A DNA stretch of 64,000 nucleotides from contig NZ_JXOK01000068.1 of the NCBI RefSeq assembly GCF_000830505.1, positions 1-64,000 of the forward strand, given 5' to 3'. How positions within the stretch are numbered: the stretch's first letter is position 1; each line of letters begins with the position of its first letter. The DNA comes from Vibrio mytili (GTDB taxonomy: Bacteria > Pseudomonadota > Gammaproteobacteria > Enterobacterales > Vibrionaceae). Both the position numbers and the translations under genes were made by a program. The notes beneath the pieces were generated by a model, which had not been told where the DNA came from, ran no database searches, and was given only the letters and a program-made list of their open reading frames with translations. Shown here in pieces: positions 8,376 to 16,481 of this stretch.

Positions 8376-9935
8376 TTAAGACTTAATCACACTCCAGCGT
8401 GTCGCTTGGTTCCTGCCATTTTCTTTCGAGTGATAAAGTGCTGTATCAGCTCTTTCTATGGCATCTTCTAGACTACTGTCATCTAATTGGAACTCAGAGA
8501 TACCGATACTTACAGTTATGTTTCTAGGGCCAGAAAAAATATACTGTTCTATTAAACTTCGCAATTTTTCGGCAACTAGCATCGAGCTGTCTTCATCTGT
8601 GTTGGGAAGCAATAGAACAAACTCCTCACCGCCCCAACGAGCAAAAGAGTCACTAATTCTTATGTTTCTATGGATTAATTTACTAAACTGAACTAGATAA
8701 TCATCGCCAACAGCATGACCAAACTCGTCATTGATGCTTTTAAAGTAGTCAATATCAAACATCATTACGGTATATATGGAATTATACCTTTTTGCTTTAA
8801 CGTATTCCTGTGACAATAGTTCAACCATCTTATTTCTATTTAGCACTTGAGTTAGAAAGTCTATGGTTGACATTTTAAGTAGTTTATTTTGATTTCGATA
8901 ACTTTGAAAAACAATTACAAAAAATGAGATTAACACTATAAATATCATAAAATTAAACAACAGATAGTTTCTTTTCATAAGCATTAATGTATCGTCTTCT
9001 GATATTGAAATTAAATAGGCCACGTGCTCTCTTTTAAAATTTTCAACTGATAAGAAAGATACAATCAGATATTTTCCATTCACATTGAACTCTTTTGAAA
9101 AAGTATTACCAGTTTTAATATGAGGATCAAGCTGTTTTTTAAATAGTTCAGTATAACCCTCAAGTTCAGTAAACTTCATGTTTTCCAGGCTTTTATTTAG
9201 CACATCTTTATCTACATAGTAATCACTGGCTATTTTACTATGTATGTAGTTATTCTTCGTATCATCAAACACTTTGTAATTCACAACATCCTTATTCATC
9301 AAGAAGAAAAAATCTTGTTCAGGATATAGATTAAACAATAAATTGACGATACTACCCATTGATAGGGATACTTCTAAAGTGCCTATCTGAATGTCATTAT
9401 ATACTACTGGATAAACGAATCGATAACCGTTATATATTCTACCTTCTTCAAACCCCTGTACAAATCGCTTTTCTTTATTGGATATCCTTACCGATTCTCT
9501 TATAGAGAATAAATTATCACCAAATTTTTCAGGTTTATGGACACGTAAAAAACTATCACCATTTTCAAAGTGAAAATGTAACTGTCGAAAGTTAAAACCT
9601 GTAAGAGTTTTATACTTTTCTTCCAGCATCGAGTATATTGAATTTCTATTAGATGTTCTTATGCTCTCATCACCAAAATAGGCTTCACTCATCAACCTAA
9701 AAATATCTTGGTCATCCTCAATTTCTTTAAATACGTAATTTGAAAAATCTTTATAAACGCCTAAGCTAGACTCAACTTTAGAACGTAGTTCATGAGAAGA
9801 ACCAAGTAAAATTCGTTCTCTTTGAGTTTGATATTCATTAAATATGAATGTTATTGCCATCACGACTACAAAAGCTAGTAACAAGCATGAATAAAGCATC
9901 TTTTTTATATTTGATTCTCTTGTTTGAGTTATCAT
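8376..9935 (-). CDS. Membrane diguanylate cyclase with periplasmic Cache-like sensor
   Basis: Predicted to make cyclic di-GMP from two GTP at the inner membrane. From the ATG at 9935 the protein has 519 residues: a transmembrane helix at about 13-33, a periplasmic region of about 270 residues resembling a double Cache sensor, a second helix, and a C-terminal GGDEF domain. The active site is GGEEF (435-439). An RISD inhibitory-site motif (RxxD) lies five residues before it, so product inhibition is likely. A GTG six codons upstream is the alternative start; the ATG follows GGTGG. The stimulus is unknown. The gene is AT-rich and lies in the island. Confidence 0.9.
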   Translation of the reverse strand: MITQTRESNIKKMLYSCLLLAFVVVMAITFIFNEYQTQRERILLGSSHELRSKVESSLGVYKDFSNYVFKEIEDDQDIFRLMSEAYFGDESIRTSNRNSIYSMLEEKYKTLTGFNFRQLHFHFENGDSFLRVHKPEKFGDNLFSIRESVRISNKEKRFVQGFEEGRIYNGYRFVYPVVYNDIQIGTLEVSLSMGSIVNLLFNLYPEQDFFFLMNKDVVNYKVFDDTKNNYIHSKIASDYYVDKDVLNKSLENMKFTELEGYTELFKKQLDPHIKTGNTFSKEFNVNGKYLIVSFLSVENFKREHVAYLISISEDDTLMLMKRNYLLFNFMIFIVLISFFVIVFQSYRNQNKLLKMSTIDFLTQVLNRNKMVELLSQEYVKAKRYNSIYTVMMFDIDYFKSINDEFGHAVGDDYLVQFSKLIHRNIRISDSFARWGGEEFVLLLPNTDEDSSMLVAEKLRSLIEQYIFSGPRNITVSIGISEFQLDDSSLEDAIERADTALYHSKENGRNQATRWSVIKS

Positions 9936-10031
9936 TTTATCCACCAAGCCCACGTCTTCAACAAATCATAATTGCACAAATACTTATACGCTTAAAGGAT
10001 TGAATTGACTATGCATATCGGCTTTGATGTG

Positions 10032-11356
10032 ATGGACGCACCTCCTTTCTAACATTGCTGTACCACACTACAGGTACAGCCATTAAGATCAGGAGTAACA
10101 GCCATGTCCATTAAAGTTGTCGGTATCGATTTAGCTAAGAACTACTTTCAAGTGTGCGTATTGAATATTGACGGTACTATCTCGTCAAATCGTAAGGTTG
10201 CTGGAGTTAAACTGCTCCATACAATCCGTCATCTTCCAGATAACACTCCACTGGCTATGGAGTCATGTGCTTCATCACACTATTTTAAGGCTTGGTTTTA
10301 AGGTATCACTCATTCCAGCACAGCATGTTAAGCCTTTCGTCGGTAGACAAAAGAACGACGCAAATGATGCAAGAGCCATTTGCGAAGCTTATTCGAGACC
10401 TGATATTCATTTTGTGCCAGTTAAAACTATCGAACAACAGGACCTGAAAGCTTTGCGAAATGTTCGCTCTCGCTTAGTCGAACAAAGAACTGCTCTTGCT
10501 AACCAAATCAGAGGTCTAACAGCTGAATATGGGATAGTTTTCCCAACATCAATAAGAGCATTGCGTAATCACTTACCGTTAATCATTGAAGATGCAGAGA
10601 ATGAGTTATCTCATGTTATGAGAAACTTACTGCAAAACTTATACTGTGATTTTACCAGCATTAGCAGCAAGATCGATGATGTAACTCAGGACATAACTTC
10701 GCTGAGTCAGCAGAGTCCGCGCTACAAGGCGATTAAGAATATCCCTGGCTTTGGTCCGATCTTAACGGCTGCGATTGTTAGTGAAGTTGGCTCTGGTGAA
10801 CAGTTTCAAAATGGTAGACAGTTTTCGGCATGGTGTGGGTTAGTTCCCAAGCAGAATAGTACAGGTGGAAAGAATAGCCTTGGAGCTTTATCAAAGAGTG
10901 GAAACCGAGACCTAAGTACACTACTCATTCATGGTGCTAGAGCTGTACTACGTTGCAGAGCTTCAAGTACGGACCTATGGGAGCTTGGTTACGAGGGTTA
11001 ATTGAACGACGTGCTAAGGCTAAAGCCATAGTGGCTTTAGCAAATAAGCTTGGGCGTATAGTGAGGCGTGTTCTAGCTACCGATTGTGAATATGACGTTA
11101 ATTGTGCTTTCAAGCTATATAATTGAAACGTATATGTTTTATAAGAAAATGAGTTTGCAATAGCTGATGAAAAAACGGTGAACCATCCTTACTACACTCT
11201 GATTAAGCAACAGGTTAGTTGAAACCGTGGCTTTGAATAGACAGTAAGGGGCGGAATACATCATGGCGCAGGTCGCACAAATGACCAAGAAAGACGTCGG
11301 ATATATGTTAGCGACCGTATCATTGAATCAGCCATTGCATCCTGAGGTGCGTCCAT
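10032..11356 (+). mobile_element. Decayed IS110-family element (IS1111-like)
   Basis: A 13-bp inverted repeat, ATGGACGCACCTC at 10032-10044 and its complement at 11344-11356, brackets a broken IS110-type transposase. Subterminal inverted repeats are typical of the IS1111 branch. The right end abuts the terminal repeat of the neighbouring IS5-type element, so this IS probably inserted into that repeat. Confidence 0.75.
10104..11126 (+). pseudogene. IS110-family transposase, two frameshifts
   Basis: The first frame (10104-10301) starts MSIKVVGIDLAKNYFQVCVL, the DEDD-type N-terminus. The second frame continues from about 10300 with VSLIPAQHVKPFVGRQKNDA and the C-terminal transposase_20 region (IPGFGPILTAAIVSEVG, FSAWCGLVPKQ). 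The third frame carries the tail (GAWLRGLIERRAKAKAIVAL) and ends at 11126. Frame changes near 10295 and 10975 prevent a full product, so the element is presumed unable to move by itself. RecG-type helix-hairpin-helix proteins are excluded by the full domain order. Confidence 0.85.
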
Positions 11357-12324
11357 ATATGTTGCTTAATTCGATGAGAAGACATGGTAGCCCCATGTTG
11401 TTCAGTTCTTGAACAACATACTGAGTTTCAGGCATACCTAGCCCTGTAAGCTTGTTCAGCGCTTTGATCATAGCGTAAGTCTCACCAACTTGAGCGTTGT
11501 AATTCCTCAGGCTTAATTTCCCACCTAACAACTGTTTTACCCGATACATTGCTGTCTCTGAGAGCGAGCGCTTATGATAACCATACCGCTTTTTCCATTT
11601 CTTGTTAGAACCTTAGAGCTTCTGGCAACCCACTGCTAAGTTGCGAGGATGTCCTCGTTCCCAGAAGGCTGCCCCTTCTCGTGGCGGAATGAGCGGAACA
11701 GCTCGCTTGAGCCGTATGGCATCATGGCAATTCCTTGTGTCATAAGCACCATCGCCTGATATCTCAATGATTTTACGACGTGTCTGCTTAAGCAAGTTGG
11801 GAAGTACTTCGGCATCGGTTACGTTAGATAAGCTCTGCTGCGACTATTTCGTGAGTGCTGGTGTCTACCGCTAAATGCAACTTTCTCCAGACTCTACGCT
11901 TCCCGTCAGTACCATGCTTCTTGACCTTCCATTCGCCTTCGCCATAAACCTTGAGGCCAGTGGCATCAATGGCTAGGTGTTGTATCGCACCTCTGGTTTT
12001 AGTTTTAAATGAAACCTCAACTTCCTTAGCTCGACGGCTTATACAGGTGTAGTGGGGACAAACTAGCGGGATGTTAGCCAGCTTAAATACCGAGTCTAGA
12101 AATCCTTGCAGTGCTCTCAACGGCATAGAGAATATGCGTTTCACCATCAGTGCAGTAGTAATGGCTAAGTCGCTGAATTGGCGAGGTCTGCCGCGCTTGC
12201 CTTGTTTGTTTTGCTTCCACTCGGCTATCGCTTCCTCATCAATCCAAAAGGTCAGAGAACCACGGTTTATTAAGGCTTTGTTGTACTGCGTCCAGTTAGT
12301 TGTTTTGTAACGAGGTTTAGGTAT
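11328..12324 (-). pseudogene. IS5-family transposase, frameshift and stop
   Basis: Reading from 12324: RYKTTNWTQYNKALINRG and WIDEEAIAEW, then IDATGLKVYGEGEWKVKKHG with the DDE aspartate, a frameshift near 11826, then SGDGAYDTRNCHDAI, an in-frame TAA at about 11613, and the C-terminal KKWKKRYGYHKRSLSETAM segment. This is the IS903/IS5 type. The expected start codon now reads ATA. It is plainly inactive. Confidence 0.85.
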
Positions 12325-12400
12325 GAGGCTACGACGATTAATGGGTGTAGCCGATCAGATCGTAGCCTCTTGATTTAGTTCCATCGATTTAAGCAAAGCC
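11359..12400 (-). mobile_element. Decayed IS5-family element
   Basis: The right end CATCGATTTAAGCAAAGCC (12382-12400) matches, inverted and imperfectly, TGTTGCTTAATTCGATG at 11360-11376. The outer bases of the left repeat are missing where the IS110-family element joins. A hairpin (GAGGCTACGA with its complement, about 12326-12371) lies between the right repeat and the transposase. Confidence 0.65.
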
Positions 12401-12691
12401 CGAAGAGCCAGAGGAGTTAGAGATACAGATTATTTTAAGTTGAAGATCAGACAAACATCGGTCCCGGATACCCACTCAACTTTTTACCCAAATATCAAGC
12501 TCACCTAAGCGGAGAAGAACCTTTTTGGTAATGCTGAAAGTGGCTACGATACTTGTGGCTATTCAAGTAATAATGCCTAACTTCAGTCACAGTTTATTCA
12601 ACAATTACCCTATATAGTAACTTGCATATAATCAATACACTGCTCCGATTATAACTACAAGTATATATAAATCGCCCCCATGGAGGTCTCT

Positions 12692-13948
12692 ATGCCCCAG
12701 AATTATGACAGACATATCAGTAATTTGACCAAAGACACTTACGCTTTGATATTGGCAGGTGGTCGAGGTAGTCGTTTATTTGAACTCACCGATTTTCGAG
12801 CAAAACCTGCTGTATATTTTGGTGGTAAGTTTCGTATTATCGATTTTCCACTATCAAACTGTTTCAATTCAGGTATTCACCGCGTAGGTATCGCAACACA
12901 ATACAAGTCGCACTCGTTGATCCGTCACATTAGCCGCGGTTGGGGAAGCCTTAGAGCTCAACAATTTGTTGAAATTTTACCTGCTTCACAACGAACGGGC
13001 GATGACTGGTATGCTGGTACAGCGGATGCGGTATATCAAAATATTGATATAATTCGTTCACATAGACCCAAGTACATTCTAATTCTGTCTGGTGACCATG
13101 TATATCGTATGGACTATGGTACTCTACTAGCGGAGCATGTAGCAAATAACGCAGATATGACAGTCTGTTGCCTAGAAGTTGATACTGAAGAAGCTGCGGG
13201 TAGCTTTGGTGTTCTGACCGTAGATTCCAAAAATAAAATAGTTGCTTTTGATGAGAAACCAGCTCACCCCAATGAAATTCCGAATAAACCGAATAAGTGT
13301 TTGGCTTCAATGGGCAATTATTTATTCAATGTTGATTTTCTTTTTGACCAGTTATTAAAAGATGTGGATGTCCAAGGATCCACCCGCGATTTTGGCCACG
13401 ATATCATTCCTTCAATCATTAATGAGAGTAATGTTTTTGCGTACTCTTTCAAAGATCCAGACAGTGAAAATCAGCCCTACTGGCGTGACGTGGGTACACT
13501 TGACTCATTTTGGGAAGCCAATATGGAACTTGTTACAACTAAACCACAACTTGACCTTTATGATAAAGACTGGCCGATTTGGACATATCAAGAACAGCTT
13601 CCACCTGCTAAATTCATTTTTGATAACGATGAACGCCGTGGTATGGCCGTAGATTCAACGGTTTCTGGAGGGTGCATTATTTCTGGTTCAACTATTAGAA
13701 AATCATTGTTGTATTCAAGTGTCCATGCCCACTCATACAGTCTTATTGAAGAGTCAGTATTGTTGCATGGCAGTCACGTTGGTGAACACGCTAAACTGAA
13801 GAGAGTTATCCTTGATAGTTATTGTTGTGTCCCGGCCGGCTTGAGCATTGGCTATGATAAGGAACAGGATAAAGCCAATGGTTTTCGTGTTACAGAAAAA
13901 GGAATCACCCTAGTAACTAAAACTATGCTGGAAAATCTTGCTAAATAA
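12692..13948 (+). CDS. glgC: Glucose-1-phosphate adenylyltransferase (ADP-glucose pyrophosphorylase)
   Basis: Makes ADP-glucose from glucose-1-phosphate and ATP, the committed step of glycogen synthesis. The N-terminal nucleotidyltransferase motif LAGGRGSRL and the fructose-bisphosphate-site region are present, and a left-handed beta-helix lies at the C-terminus; length 418 aa is normal. GGAGG five bases before the ATG at 12692 decides the start; an in-frame ATG at 12680 overlaps that ribosome site. No glgA, glgB or other glycogen gene is near. Instead the gene sits alone between decayed IS elements and the polymerase module, so it may be a second glgC copy carried by the island. Confidence 0.93.
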   Translation: MPQNYDRHISNLTKDTYALILAGGRGSRLFELTDFRAKPAVYFGGKFRIIDFPLSNCFNSGIHRVGIATQYKSHSLIRHISRGWGSLRAQQFVEILPASQRTGDDWYAGTADAVYQNIDIIRSHRPKYILILSGDHVYRMDYGTLLAEHVANNADMTVCCLEVDTEEAAGSFGVLTVDSKNKIVAFDEKPAHPNEIPNKPNKCLASMGNYLFNVDFLFDQLLKDVDVQGSTRDFGHDIIPSIINESNVFAYSFKDPDSENQPYWRDVGTLDSFWEANMELVTTKPQLDLYDKDWPIWTYQEQLPPAKFIFDNDERRGMAVDSTVSGGCIISGSTIRKSLLYSSVHAHSYSLIEESVLLHGSHVGEHAKLKRVILDSYCCVPAGLSIGYDKEQDKANGFRVTEKGITLVTKTMLENLAK

Positions 13949-14478
13949 ATGTACTGAACAATTTTTTCTCGAAATACGAGTCAAAGGCATCGCAATGGCG
14001 ATAAATATGGCAAGCGAGTACAACTAGTCTGACACCCAAATTATGGTCTTATCTTCACCACTCGGAGATAAGACCACGTTTCACCTGAATATATACCTGC
14101 GGCTAACAATTTTTTCATCCACAAAAATCGAGAAATTGGTGTGTTAAAAAGCGAATCTTATGTTGTAACATGCCTATGAATAGCCACCGACTTCATAGAC
14201 ACTCTGTCTCATAATAGTGGTATTACATTGAGTAAGCCAAAGAGAAACGAATCAAAGTGACAGCTCTAGCAAACAGTTGAGCATCAATGTTTTAGAGCGG
14301 ATGTTCTAAGGCGCTACTGTCCCGAAGTGACTCAAAATCATCGTCAGCATATCTCCGGGCAACGGATGTCTAACTACTCACCTTTAATGAATAATTTTGC
14401 AAAACCATATATTTCTCTCACATGAATTTTATTGAGGAAAATTTTGAAGCAGGACGACAAGAAATTTAAAGAGCGAAA
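13949..14478. other. Intergenic, no gene seen
   Basis: About 530 bases with scattered stops in all frames. No strong terminator was found directly behind glgC. The region separates the glgC segment from the polymerase module. Confidence 0.4.
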
Positions 14479-14580
14479 ATGACAATGGGGCAAAACCGAC
14501 TTAGCACAAGCACCACCCCCGATGTGATCACCAACCCCGAATTTATCACCATCTATCAGGTTCTAGAGCGAGCGAACTGA
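14479..14580 (+). CDS. Possible 33-aa peptide or gene fragment
   Basis: A short open frame beginning MTMGQNRLST and ending IYQVLERAN, with AAGAG about 8 bp before the ATG. Composition looks protein-like (TPDVITNPEF) and the stop lies 39 bp before a strong palindrome. It may be a real small gene or the remnant of a longer one. No family is recognised. Confidence 0.3.
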   Translation: MTMGQNRLSTSTTPDVITNPEFITIYQVLERAN

Positions 14581-14612
14581 ATGGCAGTTTTCAGGTCCAG
14601 AGTTAGAAACTA

Positions 14613-14672
14613 ATTAATAATAACCAGTACAACAGCCGCTACCGCGTTGCTGTTGTACTGGTTATATTACGA
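14613..14672. repeat. Palindromic hairpin repeat, copy 1
   Basis: A perfect 17-bp inverted repeat (ATAACCAGTACAACAGC with its complement, 14620-14665) and a 12-nt loop. A second copy with the same arms, a different 12-nt loop and the same preceding ATTAATA is at 37290-37344. No T run follows, so it is not an ordinary terminator. It lies at the left edge of the polymerase module. Confidence 0.75.
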
Positions 14673-14924
14673 CTCAACACCCCAGACAGTCTCGTGCCAC
14701 CACCTAACCATCCCAGCTAAAATCCAACAACAAATTCCCCCTCAGAACCTTCGAGCAGACACTCAGAGCGGAATATTCAACGGTATTGACCCAACGGCTA
14801 TAAATACCAGTCGCAGTGGTTACAGGCAGAGAATTCGCAGCAGAACCACCAGCACAAAACGCAGACAACAAAAAAAGGGAGCAGCCACTCAACGCAACTA
14901 CTCCCTTTCAAACACCAATGTGCA

Positions 14925-15545
14925 CTACTTCAGCTCATAGAACAGCTCGGTCAAAGCCGCTTCACCAACCAGATCAACTAACTGCGCAACAAAGCCATCA
15001 AACTCATCAGCAAAGCCAATTTTCGCCAAACCAAACTCAGCAGCAACTTGATCCAGTGATAGGTTACGAACTTCACCCTGATTTTTAGCTCGACGAGCTT
15101 TATCATTCAGCGAGGTAACGGCCTTATCCAAATCACCACCAGCAACCAGCGCGGGATTAGCAAGCAACAAATGACGCGCAGAAGGGTAAAGTTTGTCACC
15201 GTAGAACATAGGCTTGGACTGACCCTTTAACTTCTCACGCTCGGTGTGTGCAGCAGACAGCGCTTCCTCTAAAGATATGCCAGCCTTTATGCGGTTCATC
15301 AGCGTACTTTGCGCCACACCTAGCTCTCTAGCCGCTTGGCGCATACTTGAGTATTCAGTGCCACCTATAACAACTTTCTTGCGGTAGTCACCTTTAGGGC
15401 GCGCTTCCAGCTCAAGGGCTTGCTCTAGTGTCCACCCGAACTTGGTTACGCGCTCATTAACCAGCTTGGGGTTCAAGCCATAGTGACGCGCAGCAGCAGT
15501 GCGAGAAGGGAACTCAACACCCTCAATTTCATAGATATTTTTCAT
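14925..15545 (-). CDS. Protein with tandem helix-turn-helix (NUMOD-like) repeats
   Basis: About 206 residues from the ATG at 15545, which follows AAGAGAT; a longer frame from 15575 is less likely. Two repeats of about 45 residues are visible: GVEFPSRTAAARHYGLNPKL...WTLEQALEL and GTEYSSMRQAARELGVAQST...ISLEEALSA, and a third partial one follows (GDKLYPSARHLLLANPAL). The pattern resembles nuclease-associated modular DNA-binding repeats, but no nuclease domain is attached. It is the last gene of the polymerase operon, so sequence-specific binding to element DNA is a reasonable inference. Confidence 0.7.
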   Translation of the reverse strand: MKNIYEIEGVEFPSRTAAARHYGLNPKLVNERVTKFGWTLEQALELEARPKGDYRKKVVIGGTEYSSMRQAARELGVAQSTLMNRIKAGISLEEALSAAHTEREKLKGQSKPMFYGDKLYPSARHLLLANPALVAGGDLDKAVTSLNDKARRAKNQGEVRNLSLDQVAAEFGLAKIGFADEFDGFVAQLVDLVGEAALTELFYELK

Positions 15546-15643
15546 ATTGTTATCTCTTTTCAATTTGCTAAGCATAAAACCACACAGAGACCGCCTAGAA
15601 CAAGCCAGACGACCTCTACATGGTTACTTACTCGAAATAGGTC

Positions 15644-16312
15644 TTAAAACGGCGCATCGTCGTCTACAGGTGCTTTTTGAGCTATACCCTCGCCGAAGCT
15701 GACCTTAGATTTAATCTGCTCATATAGCGCCAGCATTTCGCACACGAGTTCAGCGTTCGGTCGTGGCTGTCCATTAGGTTTCACCCAGTTCTGTTGCTTC
15801 CATTTAGGTGCCCATTCAGTGAGGGTTTTTATCGTCGCGGCATCCATCCCTATAATCTCGATAGAACTCACCTCCTGATCTAGCAAACTTTTAGCGATGT
15901 GTAGTGTGTGCATACAGAGCTGGTAGCGCATTGCCGAAACTGTAGGTTTCTTAACTTCAAATACTTGCGTGTCACCACCTACAACCGAAACCGTCGACCC
16001 TTTACCACCAACACCAAGCTTACAGGTAATGGTCTTTTTCGTAGGTCTTGCTGTGAAAGTACTCAAAAAGCTTAAATCTTCTTTTGGTCGAGAATTGCTG
16101 TATCGATTTCTCTTAGGCTTACTGTGCGCAAGGCGAGCATCACGTTCAGACACCAACTCCTGCAAGTATTCTTCGGCTTGTTTGTAGGTGTAAGCCCCCT
16201 TCTTTTTACCTCCGGGGTTAGCAATAATTTTCTCACATTCAGTCCATGTTTTTACGATACGAGCTATGTTGTTATTTACCGATGCGTAAAAGTTAAATTT
16301 TTTATTAGCCAT
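15644..16312 (-). CDS. RNase HI-fold protein with viroplasmin-like N-terminal domain
   Basis: A 222-residue protein. Residues 3-53 (KKFNFYASVNNNIARIVKTW and a later AYTYKQAEEYLQEL) fit the viroplasmin/RNase H hybrid-binding domain. Residues about 95-205 fit an RNase HI fold, with IEIIGMDAATIKTLTEW and WKQQNWVKPNGQ where RNase HI has its third catalytic strand and basic loop. One aspartate (in GMDA) is kept. The first-strand Asp and the helix Glu are not obvious, so it may bind RNA-DNA hybrids without cutting them. AAGGAG precedes the ATG. It lies between the polymerase and the repeat protein, consistent with a role in replication priming or primer removal. Confidence 0.65.
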   Translation of the reverse strand: MANKKFNFYASVNNNIARIVKTWTECEKIIANPGGKKKGAYTYKQAEEYLQELVSERDARLAHSKPKRNRYSNSRPKEDLSFLSTFTARPTKKTITCKLGVGGKGSTVSVVGGDTQVFEVKKPTVSAMRYQLCMHTLHIAKSLLDQEVSSIEIIGMDAATIKTLTEWAPKWKQQNWVKPNGQPRPNAELVCEMLALYEQIKSKVSFGEGIAQKAPVDDDAPF

Positions 16313-16481
16313 AATAATGCTCCTTAAAATTTTATTGAGTTAGCCGCCGGAATGACGGCTGTGGATTTGAATAAATGTCATTGCGTGTGAGGTTGGGTTT
16401 CTTATATCCCCAACGGTGCAATGGTTGATTGGTAAAAAAGCCTTTGAGATAAGGGCTTTCGATAGGTCAATATTTACGATC

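Noticed and set aside
12951..13310. 119-codon frame opposite glgC
   Set aside because: Antisense shadow of a well-recognised gene.
14613..14672. Integron attC site
   Set aside because: The hairpin arms do not give the R-type core boxes (GTTRRRY and RYYYAAC), the pairing is perfect without the usual bulges, and there is no integrase IntI or cassette array.
14647..15088. Plus-strand frames over the repeat-protein gene end
   Set aside because: No ribosome site; they run antisense to the 14925-15545 gene or through stop-rich intergenic DNA.
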